Of a stretch of 64,000 bases of DNA, positions 26,613-36,171 are shown piece after piece. The position numbers were made by a program, and so were the translations under genes. The notes beneath the pieces are model-generated. The model saw nothing but the letters and a program-made list of their open reading frames with translations, was not told where the DNA came from and did no database searches. Positions within the stretch are counted from its first letter, which is position 1, and every line of letters starts with the position of its first letter. Source of the DNA: Chitinophaga jiangningensis (GTDB taxonomy: Bacteria > Bacteroidota > Bacteroidia > Chitinophagales > Chitinophagaceae); the NCBI RefSeq assembly GCF_900142605.1, contig NZ_FRBL01000003.1, forward strand, positions 1 through 64,000, read 5' to 3'.

Positions 26613-28469
26613 ATGACGAAAAAACTGATAGCCGGACTGCTGATAATGTGTGCTACTATTATTGCCTATGCCAAACAACCTGCCGTTTACCCGGTAAACT
26701 GGTGGGCGGGCATGCAAACCAACAAACTGCAACTACTGCTCAAAAGTGATGACGCTGCATTTAGCAAAGGAAAAATCGATGTAAACTATAAGGGTATCCA
26801 GGTGCTTGGTACACATAGGTTCGAAAACGGAAAATACCTGGCCATGGATATCGAAATCGCGCCGGACGCAAAGCCGGGTAACGTAGATTTTATTCATACC
26901 ATCAACGGTAAAAAGTCACATATCTACTGGCCACTCAAAGCCCGTACCGGCCAGCCCGGCCGCACGTTTGCCCAGGGGGTGAGCTCAGCCGATATGATCT
27001 ATTTTATGCTGCCGGACCGCTTCTCCAACGGCGACACCACCAACGACCGTATTAAAGGGTACAGGGATCAGTCGCTCGATAGAAGTGATTATTACGCCCG
27101 CCATGGGGGCGACTTTCAGGGTGTTATCAATCACCTGGACTACTTTCAGGAATTAGGTGCCACCGCCATCTGGATGACCCCCGTGATGGAAAACGATATG
27201 CCTTCCCGCACGGAGCACGGCTATGCCATCACCAATCCTTACCAGATCGATCAACGCTATGGCGGCAACGAAGGGTATAAAATCCTCAGCGATTCCCTAC
27301 ATAAAAGAGGGATGAAGCTCGTGCAGGACGCGGTATACAACCATACCGGCACCTGGCATTTTATAGTGCAGGACCTGCCATCGGCCGACTGGCTAAATCA
27401 ATGGCCCACTTTTACCGGCACCAGTGCCCGTGAACAGGCCCTGTTTGATCCACACGCCTCCGCAATGGATAAGCGCCGCATGACTGATGGCTGGTTTGTG
27501 AAGGAAATGCCGGACTGGAATCAACGCAACCCGTACGTGGCCAATTTCATCATACAGAATGCTATCTGGTACATCGAGGAATTTGGCGTGGATGCAGTAC
27601 GTATTGATACCTATATGTACAACGACCAGGAATTTGGCAATATCTGTAATGCCGCGCTGCTAAAGGAATACCCGCAGCTTGCCATCTTCGGGGAAGTACT
27701 GGTGCAAAACACGCCTAACCAGGTTTACTTTGTACAAAACAATATCAACACGCCTTTCAAAAGTAACCTGCCAGGCGTACTGGATTTCCAGGCGCTTTTT
27801 AACGGCATTGTACCGGCGCTTACACAGGAACTGGGTTGGAACACAGGCGTGATACAGCTTTACAATGTACTCGCTTACGACTTCCTCTATAAAGATCCCA
27901 CCAAAAATGTTTTACTGCTGGATAATCATGACCTCAACCGGTTTTTTTCAGTAGTAAAGGAAGATGTGGCCAAGCAAAAGATGGCCTACACGTGGTTGCT
28001 CACCAGTCGCGGTATACCTCAACTCTACTACGGTTCAGAAGTGCTGATGAAAGGAGAAACCAAGCCTGACGGCCTGGTACGACTTGATTTCCCGGGCGGA
28101 TGGAAAAATGATCCCCGCAATGCATTCACCGGTGCAGGCATGAGTGAAGCGGAAATAGAGGTACAGCAGCTTGTAAAGAAATTAGGTACATATCGCAAAA
28201 ATTCTTCTGCATTAAAATTCGGACAATTGATGCAATTTGCGCCCCAGGACGGACTCTACGTCTACTTTCGTTACAACAATGATCAAACGGTGATGTGTGT
28301 GATGAACACATCAAAAGTTAGCAGGAAGATAGATTTTAACTACTTCAACGAACGTACAGCAGGATTCTCTGCCGCTACAAATATCATTACGGGCGATAAT
28401 ATTAAACTGGATGGTAATACGGAAATTCCGGCCATGCAGTCATGGGTTTTTGAAATGAAAATAGAATAG
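26613..28469 (+). CDS. GH13 alpha-amylase/cyclomaltodextrinase-type enzyme
   Basis: This is a 618-residue secreted enzyme that hydrolyses alpha-glucans or maltodextrins. The signal peptide runs to about residue 20. An N-terminal cyclomaltodextrinase-like beta domain (about 22-110) precedes the GH13 barrel. Catalytic residues are visible: the nucleophile Asp in VDAVRIDTYMY, the acid/base Glu in IFGEVLV, and the transition-state Asp in LDNHDLNRF. The conserved DAVYNHTG segment is also present. A C-terminal beta domain closes it. It heads the SusCDE operon and resembles SusA (neopullulanase) in role; whether it prefers cyclic dextrins, pullulan or starch fragments is not decidable here. Confidence 0.93.
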   Translation: MTKKLIAGLLIMCATIIAYAKQPAVYPVNWWAGMQTNKLQLLLKSDDAAFSKGKIDVNYKGIQVLGTHRFENGKYLAMDIEIAPDAKPGNVDFIHTINGKKSHIYWPLKARTGQPGRTFAQGVSSADMIYFMLPDRFSNGDTTNDRIKGYRDQSLDRSDYYARHGGDFQGVINHLDYFQELGATAIWMTPVMENDMPSRTEHGYAITNPYQIDQRYGGNEGYKILSDSLHKRGMKLVQDAVYNHTGTWHFIVQDLPSADWLNQWPTFTGTSAREQALFDPHASAMDKRRMTDGWFVKEMPDWNQRNPYVANFIIQNAIWYIEEFGVDAVRIDTYMYNDQEFGNICNAALLKEYPQLAIFGEVLVQNTPNQVYFVQNNINTPFKSNLPGVLDFQALFNGIVPALTQELGWNTGVIQLYNVLAYDFLYKDPTKNVLLLDNHDLNRFFSVVKEDVAKQKMAYTWLLTSRGIPQLYYGSEVLMKGETKPDGLVRLDFPGGWKNDPRNAFTGAGMSEAEIEVQQLVKKLGTYRKNSSALKFGQLMQFAPQDGLYVYFRYNNDQTVMCVMNTSKVSRKIDFNYFNERTAGFSAATNIITGDNIKLDGNTEIPAMQSWVFEMKIE

Positions 28470-28529
28470 CAAATGGAGATGCCACTTAGTAAAACTGTAA
28501 CTATATATCATCCAACAATTCACTTCGTT

Positions 28530-31502
28530 ATGAAAAAGTTCTACCGTAGGCTTTTTATGGCTGTAACGGCACTGTTGCTATGTGCGTTTTCCGTGCATGC
28601 GCAGACGCAGGTCAGCGGGAAAGTCACTGATGCCGAAACCGGCGAATCCCTGCCGGGCGTGAGTATCCAGATCAAGGGTACTAACCGCGGCACGCAAACT
28701 GATGCACAAGGACATTATTCCATTGTAGGAACCACCCCAACCTCCGTGCTGATCTTCTCCTTTTTGGGTAAAGCACCACAGGAAATTACCGTAGGTAATC
28801 AGTCATCCATCGAGGTGAAACTCGGAGATGACCATCGCACCTTAAACGAAGCAGTAGTGATCGGATACGGTGTGCAGAAAAAGAAAGATGTGACCGGTAG
28901 TATCACCACCATCTCCTCAAAAGATTTCCAGAAAGGTACGATTCAAACGCCTGATCAACTCATTGTAGGTAAGGTAGCCGGTGTGGCTATTACTTCCAAC
29001 AGCGGACAGCCTGGGGTGGGTAGTACCATCCGCATCCGCGGCGGGTCATCCCTCAACGCCAGCAACGATCCGCTGTTTGTGATCGACGGGGTGCCTTTAA
29101 GTGGTTCCACTATCAATGGAGCACCGAACCCGCTGGCACTGATCAACCCGAATGATATTGAGAGCATGACGGTGTTGAAGGATGCTGCTGCCACTGCTAT
29201 CTACGGTTCCAGGGCTTCTAACGGCGTCATAATGATTACCACCAAAAAAGGTAAATCTGGTGCACCTAAAATTACTTTCAATACTAATATCGGTGTCGGT
29301 AAAATCACTAAAAAGGTAGATGTTTTGGACGCAGCCGAATACCGCCAATATGTCGATTCATTAGGTACACCGGCGCAGAAAGCACTGATGGGCAAAGCCA
29401 GCACCGACTGGCAGGATCAGATCTACCGCACCTCCATCAGCAACGATAATAACCTGAGTGTTGCCGGGGCTTTAAAGAACATGCCTTACCGTATTTCTGC
29501 CAACTTTACCAATCAAACCGGTGTGCTCATCACTGATAACCTGAAACGTAGCTTCCTCGGGGTAAACCTGAATCCTTCCTTTTTTGATAACCACCTGAAA
29601 GTGAACATCAGCGCCAAAGGAGTGATTTCAAAAGCACACTATGCCAACCAGCAGGCTATCATCAGCGCCGTGCAATTCGATCCCACACAGCCGGTATACG
29701 ATAGCACCAGTCCTTTCGGTGGCTACTTCGAATGGTACACCAAAGACGCAGCAACGGGTGCGGTTACACTTAATCCAAATGCGCCCCGCAACCCCGTTTC
29801 CCTGATCCGCATGCAGGACAACAACAGCGAAGTAAAACGCAGCTACGGTAACATCGAATTCGATTACAAATTCCACTTCCTGCCGGAACTGCGCGCCAAC
29901 TTAAACCTCGGCTACGATGTATCCCAGGGTACCGGCACCACCTTCGTACCAGCGGATGCTGCCCAGCAATACACTGTAGGGGGGCAGAATAACCACTTCC
30001 TGCAAAAAATGAATAATAGAGTAGGAGAGTTTTACCTGAACTACGTGAAAACGCTGCCGGGTATTAAATCCAATATCAACGTACTGGCGGGTTACGGCTA
30101 TTACGATAATAAAACAACCAACTACAACTACGCCAGCTATAACGCCAAAGGGGAAGTGATAGAAGGCAGCGAGCCTAAGTTCCCGCTGGATATTCCGCAG
30201 AACACGCTCATCTCTTACTATGGCCGTTTGATTTATACCTTCGATGATAAATACATCTTCGCAGGATCTATCCGTACGGATGGTTCCTCCCGCTTTGCGC
30301 CTGAAAACCGCTGGGGTGTATTCCCTTCCGCAGCGCTGACCTGGAGAATCAACCGTGAGAATTTCCTGAAAGATGCCAAAGTGCTCAACGACCTGAAATT
30401 GCGCCTGAGCTACGGTATCACGGGTAACCAGGATGGTATCGCCAACTACTCCTACATGGCAATCTATTCCACCAGCTCCAACAGCAGCATGTACCAGTTT
30501 GGTAACAACTGGTACAACATGCAGGCACCGGCAGCATACGATAAAAATATCAAATGGGAACAAACCGAAACTTATAACGCGGGCGTAGATTTCGCCTTCC
30601 TCGACGATCGCCTGAGAGGTAGTCTGGATGCATACTGGAAGAAAACCAAAAATCTCCTCAATACCGTTCCAATTCCTATCGGTTCCAACTTCAGTAATCA
30701 GATACTGACCAACGTTGGTAACATTGAGAACAAAGGGGTGGAACTAAACCTGGAAGCTATTCCGATCGAAAAAGGTAAGTTTTCCTGGAATGTGAACTTT
30801 AATCTCACCCTGAATCAAAATAAAATCACTAACCTAACCGCAGTAACAGATCCAAGTTTTGTAGGTAACCTCACCGGTGGTATCACCGGCGGTACCGGTC
30901 AGTCCATCCAGATCCATTCAGTAGGTTATAATACTTTCTCCTACTACGTTTACAAACAGGTGTATGATGCCAGCGGCAAACCGATCGAAGGCGTATACGA
31001 AGATCTGAACAAAGACGGCGTGATCAACGAAAAAGATATGTATCGCTACAAATCCCCGGCACCTAAGGTGTTCCTGGGCTTCGGTACCTCGTTTACCTAC
31101 GACCGCTGGGTACTCAGCACCAGCCTCCGCGCCAACCTGGGCAACTACATGTATAACAATGTGGCGTCCAACTTCGGCGTAAGGAGGAATATACTGAACC
31201 CGCTGGGACTGCTCAACAACAGTACCACCGACATCTACAACACCAACTTCTTCAACAACCAATACCAGTCTGACTACTATGTGCAGAATGCCTCTTTCCT
31301 GCGTATGGATAACCTGAGCATTGGTTACAACTTCGGTTCCCTGTTTAAAAACACGGCACATCTGCGTTTGAATGCATCCTGCCAGAATGTGTTTGTGATC
31401 ACGAAGTATAAAGGACTGGATCCGGAAATCAGCAGTGGTATTGACTACAACCTGTACCCAAGGTCAAGAACATTTACACTGGGCGCTAACCTGGAGTTTT
31501 AA
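28530..31502 (+). CDS. susC: SusC-type TonB-linked transporter of the starch locus
   Basis: An in-frame ATG at 28473 exists, but the one at 28530 begins a proper signal peptide (MKKFYRRLFMAVTALLLC) and gives 990 residues. A carboxypeptidase-regulatory-like domain (about 25-100) is followed by the plug with VVIGYGVQKKKDVTGSI and IRIRGGSSLNASNDP, then AAIYGSRASNGVIMITTKKG. The beta-barrel ends with a C-terminal Phe (LGANLEF). It should import maltooligosaccharides bound by SusD and SusE. It begins 60 bp after the GH13 gene. The gene name is by role; binding specificity is inferred from context. Confidence 0.92.
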   Translation: MKKFYRRLFMAVTALLLCAFSVHAQTQVSGKVTDAETGESLPGVSIQIKGTNRGTQTDAQGHYSIVGTTPTSVLIFSFLGKAPQEITVGNQSSIEVKLGDDHRTLNEAVVIGYGVQKKKDVTGSITTISSKDFQKGTIQTPDQLIVGKVAGVAITSNSGQPGVGSTIRIRGGSSLNASNDPLFVIDGVPLSGSTINGAPNPLALINPNDIESMTVLKDAAATAIYGSRASNGVIMITTKKGKSGAPKITFNTNIGVGKITKKVDVLDAAEYRQYVDSLGTPAQKALMGKASTDWQDQIYRTSISNDNNLSVAGALKNMPYRISANFTNQTGVLITDNLKRSFLGVNLNPSFFDNHLKVNISAKGVISKAHYANQQAIISAVQFDPTQPVYDSTSPFGGYFEWYTKDAATGAVTLNPNAPRNPVSLIRMQDNNSEVKRSYGNIEFDYKFHFLPELRANLNLGYDVSQGTGTTFVPADAAQQYTVGGQNNHFLQKMNNRVGEFYLNYVKTLPGIKSNINVLAGYGYYDNKTTNYNYASYNAKGEVIEGSEPKFPLDIPQNTLISYYGRLIYTFDDKYIFAGSIRTDGSSRFAPENRWGVFPSAALTWRINRENFLKDAKVLNDLKLRLSYGITGNQDGIANYSYMAIYSTSSNSSMYQFGNNWYNMQAPAAYDKNIKWEQTETYNAGVDFAFLDDRLRGSLDAYWKKTKNLLNTVPIPIGSNFSNQILTNVGNIENKGVELNLEAIPIEKGKFSWNVNFNLTLNQNKITNLTAVTDPSFVGNLTGGITGGTGQSIQIHSVGYNTFSYYVYKQVYDASGKPIEGVYEDLNKDGVINEKDMYRYKSPAPKVFLGFGTSFTYDRWVLSTSLRANLGNYMYNNVASNFGVRRNILNPLGLLNNSTTDIYNTNFFNNQYQSDYYVQNASFLRMDNLSIGYNFGSLFKNTAHLRLNASCQNVFVITKYKGLDPEISSGIDYNLYPRSRTFTLGANLEF

Positions 31503-31520
31503 TTAAAAAATTTTGGTAAG

Positions 31521-33104
31521 ATGAAAAAGAACTTTCTCAAAATATGTGTGCTGGCGGCAGTGGTAGGTTTTAGCTCCTGTACAAAGGACCTGGACAGGAT
31601 GCCGACCAACTCCACCACTTCCGATATTGCCTACGGTACCCTGGCGGGATACAAGCAGGTGCTGGCAAAGGTGTACGGCAGTTTTGCACTGGCCGGTAAT
31701 AATGGTACTTCCACTTCCGACCTGGCAGGTATTGATCCGGGCCAGGCCGATTTCCTCCGCCTCTACTGGAACGCCCAGGAGCTGCCTACCGAAGAAGCCA
31801 TGTGCGTATGGAATGATCCGGGTATTCCTGACTTCCATTACATGAATTGGACCAGCAACAACGTACTGCTGGCAGCGTTATACAACCGGGCGCTGTTCCA
31901 TGTTACCGTGGCCAATGAATTCCTACGCGAGTCAACCGATGATAAAATTGCTTCCCGTGGTTTTTCAGGTAAAGATGCGGACGAGATTAAAACCTATCGT
32001 GCGGAAGCGCGCTTCCTGCGTGCGTTTGAATATTGGGTGCTGATGGACCTGTTTGCAAATCCTCCGTTTGTAACAGAGAATGATCCAATAGGTAAATATA
32101 TTCCGCCACAAACTACCCGTGCGGAGCTTTTTAAATATCTGGAGTCGGAACTGCTGGCAATTGAACCACTGGTGGTAACGGCAAGAAATAACGAGTACGC
32201 CCGCGTGGATCAGGCAGCAGTATGGGCCCTGTTGGCCCGCCTGTACCTCAATGCGGAAGTTTACCTGGGTAAAGGCAATGGCAAATACACCGAGGCAATC
32301 ACTTATTCCTCCAAGGTGATCAATGCCGGTTACTCCTTAAAAACTGATTACAAAGGTTTGTTCCTGGCAGATAATAATACCGCCAATCCTGAGGTCATCC
32401 TGCCGATTGTATACGACGGGGTGAATATGCAGAATAACGGTGGTACTACCTTCATCATCAATGCGGCCATCAATGGGGATATGAACCCTGCTTCATTTGG
32501 CGTACCAGGTGGTGGCTGGGGTGGTAACAGAAGTACCAGTGCCCTGCCTGGCCTGTTTGCGGATAAAACGGGTGCTACCGACAAGCGCGCCATGTTCTAT
32601 GGCGATAAGCCGGAGATCGTGGATGTGTCCCAATTTGCAGAAGGACTGAGAGTAACAAAATACCGTAACGTGACCTCAACAGGCGTAACGCCTCCGGCTC
32701 CGGGTGGTGCTTTCAGCTCCGTTGACTTCCCGCTGTTCCGCCTGGCAGAGCAGTACCTGATATACGCAGAAGCAGTGAAACGCGGTGGTACCGGCGGCAA
32801 TGAAACAACCGCACTGGGTTACCTGAATGCACTACGGCAACGCGCCTACGGAAATACTTCCGGCAACATCAGCTCCTATACGCTGGATTTTGTGCTGGAA
32901 GAAAGAGGCCGTGAATTATACTGGGAAGCCTTCCGCCGTACGGACCTTATTCGTTACGATAAGTTCACTGCTTCCGGCTATGTTTGGCCATGGAAGGGCG
33001 GCGTGAAAGACGGAAGAGGAGTGGAGTCGTTCCGTAATGTTTACCCGCTGCCAGCTACTGACCTGACAGCCAACCCGTCTCTCAAACAGAATACCGGTTA
33101 CTAA
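31521..33104 (+). CDS. susD: SusD-family starch-binding lipoprotein
   Basis: This is a 527-residue outer-membrane lipoprotein with lipobox Cys20 (VGFSSCTK). It has the SusD pattern: helical TPR-like segment with EARFLRAFEYWVLMDLF, a long ligand-binding insertion, and the C-terminal part LDFVLEERGRELYWEAFRRTDLIRY ahead of the ending VYPLPATDLTANPSLKQNTGY. It follows the SusC gene by 18 bp. It is longer than the SusD at 2565 and nearer to the classical starch-binding type. It should deliver alpha-glucans to SusC. Confidence 0.93.
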   Translation: MKKNFLKICVLAAVVGFSSCTKDLDRMPTNSTTSDIAYGTLAGYKQVLAKVYGSFALAGNNGTSTSDLAGIDPGQADFLRLYWNAQELPTEEAMCVWNDPGIPDFHYMNWTSNNVLLAALYNRALFHVTVANEFLRESTDDKIASRGFSGKDADEIKTYRAEARFLRAFEYWVLMDLFANPPFVTENDPIGKYIPPQTTRAELFKYLESELLAIEPLVVTARNNEYARVDQAAVWALLARLYLNAEVYLGKGNGKYTEAITYSSKVINAGYSLKTDYKGLFLADNNTANPEVILPIVYDGVNMQNNGGTTFIINAAINGDMNPASFGVPGGGWGGNRSTSALPGLFADKTGATDKRAMFYGDKPEIVDVSQFAEGLRVTKYRNVTSTGVTPPAPGGAFSSVDFPLFRLAEQYLIYAEAVKRGGTGGNETTALGYLNALRQRAYGNTSGNISSYTLDFVLEERGRELYWEAFRRTDLIRYDKFTASGYVWPWKGGVKDGRGVESFRNVYPLPATDLTANPSLKQNTGY

Positions 33105-33115
33105 ATCACGTTATC

Positions 33116-34156
33116 ATGAAAAAGACTATTTATCAATATATCATTGCCGGTATGTTCGCAGCTGCGCTGTGGTCCTGCAAAAAAGATGAGGTAAAAACCA
33201 TTGCACAGCCGGGGACTGCGCCCGCGCTCAGTGCCACCGCAGATACTGTGATCCTGCAAAAGGACCATGCCGGGGACAATGCGGTTACCTTTAAATGGAA
33301 CGCTTCCAGCTTCGGCTTCAATGGCGTGGTAAAGTACAGCCTCGAGTTCGCAAAGAAAGGTAACAACTTTGCTACGGTGAAGTCGGTGACGGCGGATACA
33401 CTCAGTAAAACGCTGACGATTGCTGAGCTGAATACCATCGCCAATGGGTTGGAAGTGGACAATGGTGTACTGGCGAACCTGGAGGTGCGGGTAAAAGCTA
33501 TTATCAGCAACAACTACCAGGCAGCATATTCCAACACACAGCAACTGGTGGTGAGTTCTTACCTGGACCTGATCGATTACCCCACGATGTACGCGCCGGG
33601 CGATTACCAGGGATGGAATCCTGCAGGTGCCGTAAAGGTGGTATCGCTGAAATCCGATAAAGTGTATGAAGGGTATGCCTATTTCTCCGCAGCCACTACC
33701 ACCTTCAAATTTACATCTACTGACAGCTGGAGTGGTACCAACTATGGTGGTACCAGTGCCGGCAACAAAGGAGTGTTATCTACCACCGGCGATAATTTGC
33801 AGATAACCGGTGCCGGTTATTATTACCTCACGCTGGACCTGGGTTCCAATGCCTGGTCGGCCACTGCTACCACCTGGTCCATGACCGGTAATGCAGCTAA
33901 AGGCTGGGGTGAGGACCTTGACCTGACCTATGACGCTGCAAAAGGACTATGGTCGGTTACGGCGGATCTTTCTGCCGGAGAGTTTAAATTCAGGGCTAAT
34001 CATGCTTACGATATCAATTACGGCGATAACAAGCCTGGTGATCCGTTCCTGAACAGGGATGGTGGAAACATCGTTGTTGCTGAAGCAGGCACTTATGAGG
34101 TGACACTGAACCTGGGTATTGCAGGCAACTACTCCTATACCCTCAAAAAGAAATAG
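33116..34156 (+). CDS. SusE-like surface glycan-binding lipoprotein
   Basis: This is a 346-residue outer-membrane lipoprotein with lipobox Cys21 (AALWSCKK). The N-terminal part (about 25-145) is a SusE-type immunoglobulin-like domain, ending near NTQQLVVSS. Two similar beta modules follow, containing the aromatic pattern YAPGDYQGWNPAGAV and the later AAKGLWSVTADLSAGEFKFR, as in the SusE/SusF starch-binding modules. It is the last gene of the starch operon, 11 bp after SusD, and a terminator-like hairpin follows. Starch binding is inferred from family and position. Confidence 0.88.
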   Translation: MKKTIYQYIIAGMFAAALWSCKKDEVKTIAQPGTAPALSATADTVILQKDHAGDNAVTFKWNASSFGFNGVVKYSLEFAKKGNNFATVKSVTADTLSKTLTIAELNTIANGLEVDNGVLANLEVRVKAIISNNYQAAYSNTQQLVVSSYLDLIDYPTMYAPGDYQGWNPAGAVKVVSLKSDKVYEGYAYFSAATTTFKFTSTDSWSGTNYGGTSAGNKGVLSTTGDNLQITGAGYYYLTLDLGSNAWSATATTWSMTGNAAKGWGEDLDLTYDAAKGLWSVTADLSAGEFKFRANHAYDINYGDNKPGDPFLNRDGGNIVVAEAGTYEVTLNLGIAGNYSYTLKKK

Positions 34157-34217
34157 TTTTTAACGTGGAGGAGCTGGCAACGGTCAGTTCCCATATTCAA
34201 TAAGGGCAAACGGAATG

Positions 34218-34256
34218 AAGGGCTGTCTCTGCAGAAGGGGCGGCCTTTCATTTTTT
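34218..34256 (+). terminator. Terminator of the starch operon
   Basis: A 12-pair stem with several G-T pairs (AAGGGCTGTCTC against GGGGCGGCCTTT) is followed by TTTCATTTTTT. It lies about 60 bp after the SusE stop codon. Confidence 0.6.
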
Positions 34257-34595
34257 GTGGCGGCATTGAGGAATTTATTGCCCGCTTCGGGCGGCCTGGC
34301 AGCACCCGGTGCAGGAATCAGGCAGGTTATTTTTGGGTTATGTTCACAGATAGGTGAAAATTTCAGGTCTTAAAAAATGAAGCTTTTGCAACCGGCTGAA
34401 ATGCCCCTACATCCTTGTGTATGAAGGAAATAAGTGTCCTGTTAACCCATGATTTTCAACCCCTCCCGGTGTGAAACTTTTCATTTTTCTTTTCCACATG
34501 TAACAATCTGAGAACCAAAATTGTAATTTAGCGGGATGGTTGTGTCATGAACGTACTGCGTATAGGCATAATTGATATAAAAAAAATTTCGGCAA
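34257..34595 (+). other. 339-bp spacer upstream of the Mla operon
   Basis: No gene is visible. The stretch contains a GC-rich part, then AT-rich sequence with TAATTTAG near 34523, a poor match to the TAnnTTTG element, and a T/A-rich run just before the MlaE start. It probably carries the promoter of the Mla operon, which I cannot place with confidence. Confidence 0.3.
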
Positions 34596-35390
34596 ATGGA
34601 TTCCAGCAGCGGACAACCGGAGAAGCCAGTTGTGTCCAGGGGGTTAGATAATTTCTTCCTGGATATCTACAGTATCTTCCAGTTTATCAAACGCTTTTTC
34701 AGAGAGGCGTTACGCCCTCCATTGGAGGTAAAAGAGTTTATCAGGCAGTGCTACATGGTAGGGTATAAGTCCCTCGCGTTAATCACCATGACGGGCTTTA
34801 TCACAGGATTGGTATTTACCAAACAATCACGTCCTTCCTTATCTGAATTCGGGGCCACTTCCTGGCTGCCTTCCCTGATTGCCATTGCGGTGGTAAGGGC
34901 GCTGGCGCCACTGGTAACTTCCCTGATATGTGCAGGTAAGGTGGGCTCCAGCATCGGTGCGGAACTTGCTTCCATGAAGGTAACAGAACAGATCGATGCG
35001 ATGGAAGTATCTGCCATCAACCCATTCAAATACCTGGTAGTAACCAGGGTATTAGCTACCACGGTTTGTATCCCCATTCTGGTTTGTTACACCGGTCTGG
35101 TAGCTATGCTTGGTTCTTATCTTGATATTCATCTGAATGAGCATACCAGCTTTGTCACCTTCTTCCAGAATGCATTTAAGAACATCACTTTCCTGGATTT
35201 TGGGACCACGGTATTCAAGGCGATTGCTTATGGATTCACCATCGGTATTGTAGGCTGTTTCCAGGGATGGAGAGCTTCACAGGGCACCCAGGGCGTAGGT
35301 AAAGCTGCCAACGTTTCCGTAGTAGTGTCCATGTTCCTCATCTTCCTTGAAGAAGTAGTAATTGTACAGGTGGCAAACGCTTTCAGATAA
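34596..35390 (+). CDS. mlaE: MlaE-family ABC lipid-transport permease
   Basis: This is a 264-residue inner-membrane permease of the MlaE/YrbE family, part of the machine that moves phospholipids between inner and outer membrane. It has an amphipathic N-terminal helix and about five membrane segments. The conserved EQIDAMEVSAINPFKYLVV coupling-loop motif is present, as is the AGKVGSSIGAELASMKVTEQ stretch before it. The order permease, ATPase, MCE protein follows on the same strand with gaps of 3-4 bp, so the three form an operon. Confidence 0.94.
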   Translation: MDSSSGQPEKPVVSRGLDNFFLDIYSIFQFIKRFFREALRPPLEVKEFIRQCYMVGYKSLALITMTGFITGLVFTKQSRPSLSEFGATSWLPSLIAIAVVRALAPLVTSLICAGKVGSSIGAELASMKVTEQIDAMEVSAINPFKYLVVTRVLATTVCIPILVCYTGLVAMLGSYLDIHLNEHTSFVTFFQNAFKNITFLDFGTTVFKAIAYGFTIGIVGCFQGWRASQGTQGVGKAANVSVVVSMFLIFLEEVVIVQVANAFR

Positions 35391-35394
35391 CAGT

Positions 35395-36168
35395 ATGAAG
35401 AATTTTAAACCAAATATCGACTGGCAGGACAAGGTGATCGATATCAAGGATCTCTTTAAATCCTTTGGCTCCAACCATGTACTCAGAGGCATCAGTCTTG
35501 AAGTACACAAGGGGGAAAACGTGGTGGTTTTAGGGAGATCAGGAACCGGCAAATCGGTATTGATCAAGATCATGGTAGGTTTGCTCTCGCCGGATTCCGG
35601 TGAGGTAAATGTACTCGGTAAGGAAGTGCCCACCCTCTCTGTCCAGGAATTAAGAGAGCTGCGCCTGCGGGTAGGCTTCTGCTTCCAGAACGGGGCCTTG
35701 TATGATAGTATGACCGTCGGCGAAAACCTGGCCTTTCCCCTCAAACGCAATACCCCTGGTATCAGCAGGGCAAAGGTGAAAGAAATGGTAGCCAATGTAC
35801 TGGATGCAGTAGGATTGTCTCAAACCCTCGACCAGATGCCGTCCGAACTATCCGGTGGCCAGCGTAAGCGTATCGGTATCGCCCGTACGCTGATCCTCCG
35901 CCCGGATATCATGCTCTATGATGAGCCTACGGCCGGACTGGACCCGATCACCTGCACGGAGATCAATAACCTTATTAATGAAGTTCAGCAACGCTTTAAT
36001 ACCACCTCCATCATTATTACCCACGACCTCACCTGCGCCAAGGCAGTAGGCGATACCATCGTGGTAATGAAGGAAGGTAAGTTCATCAAACGCGGACCCT
36101 TCGATGAAGTGTTCGATTCCAACGATGAACTGATCAGGGAGTTTTATGATTATAATTTTATCCAGTAA
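35395..36168 (+). CDS. mlaF: MlaF-family ABC ATPase
   Basis: The frame is open from 35362, overlapping MlaE, but the ATG at 35395 stands 4 bp after the MlaE stop and is preferred, giving 257 residues. The ATPase has the Walker A motif GRSGTGKSVLIK, the signature LSGGQRKRIGIARTL, the Walker B IMLYDEPTAGLD and the switch His in IIITHDL. It should power lipid transport with the MlaE permease. It lies between the permease and MCE genes. Confidence 0.94.
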   Translation: MKNFKPNIDWQDKVIDIKDLFKSFGSNHVLRGISLEVHKGENVVVLGRSGTGKSVLIKIMVGLLSPDSGEVNVLGKEVPTLSVQELRELRLRVGFCFQNGALYDSMTVGENLAFPLKRNTPGISRAKVKEMVANVLDAVGLSQTLDQMPSELSGGQRKRIGIARTLILRPDIMLYDEPTAGLDPITCTEINNLINEVQQRFNTTSIIITHDLTCAKAVGDTIVVMKEGKFIKRGPFDEVFDSNDELIREFYDYNFIQ

Positions 36169-36171
36169 TTT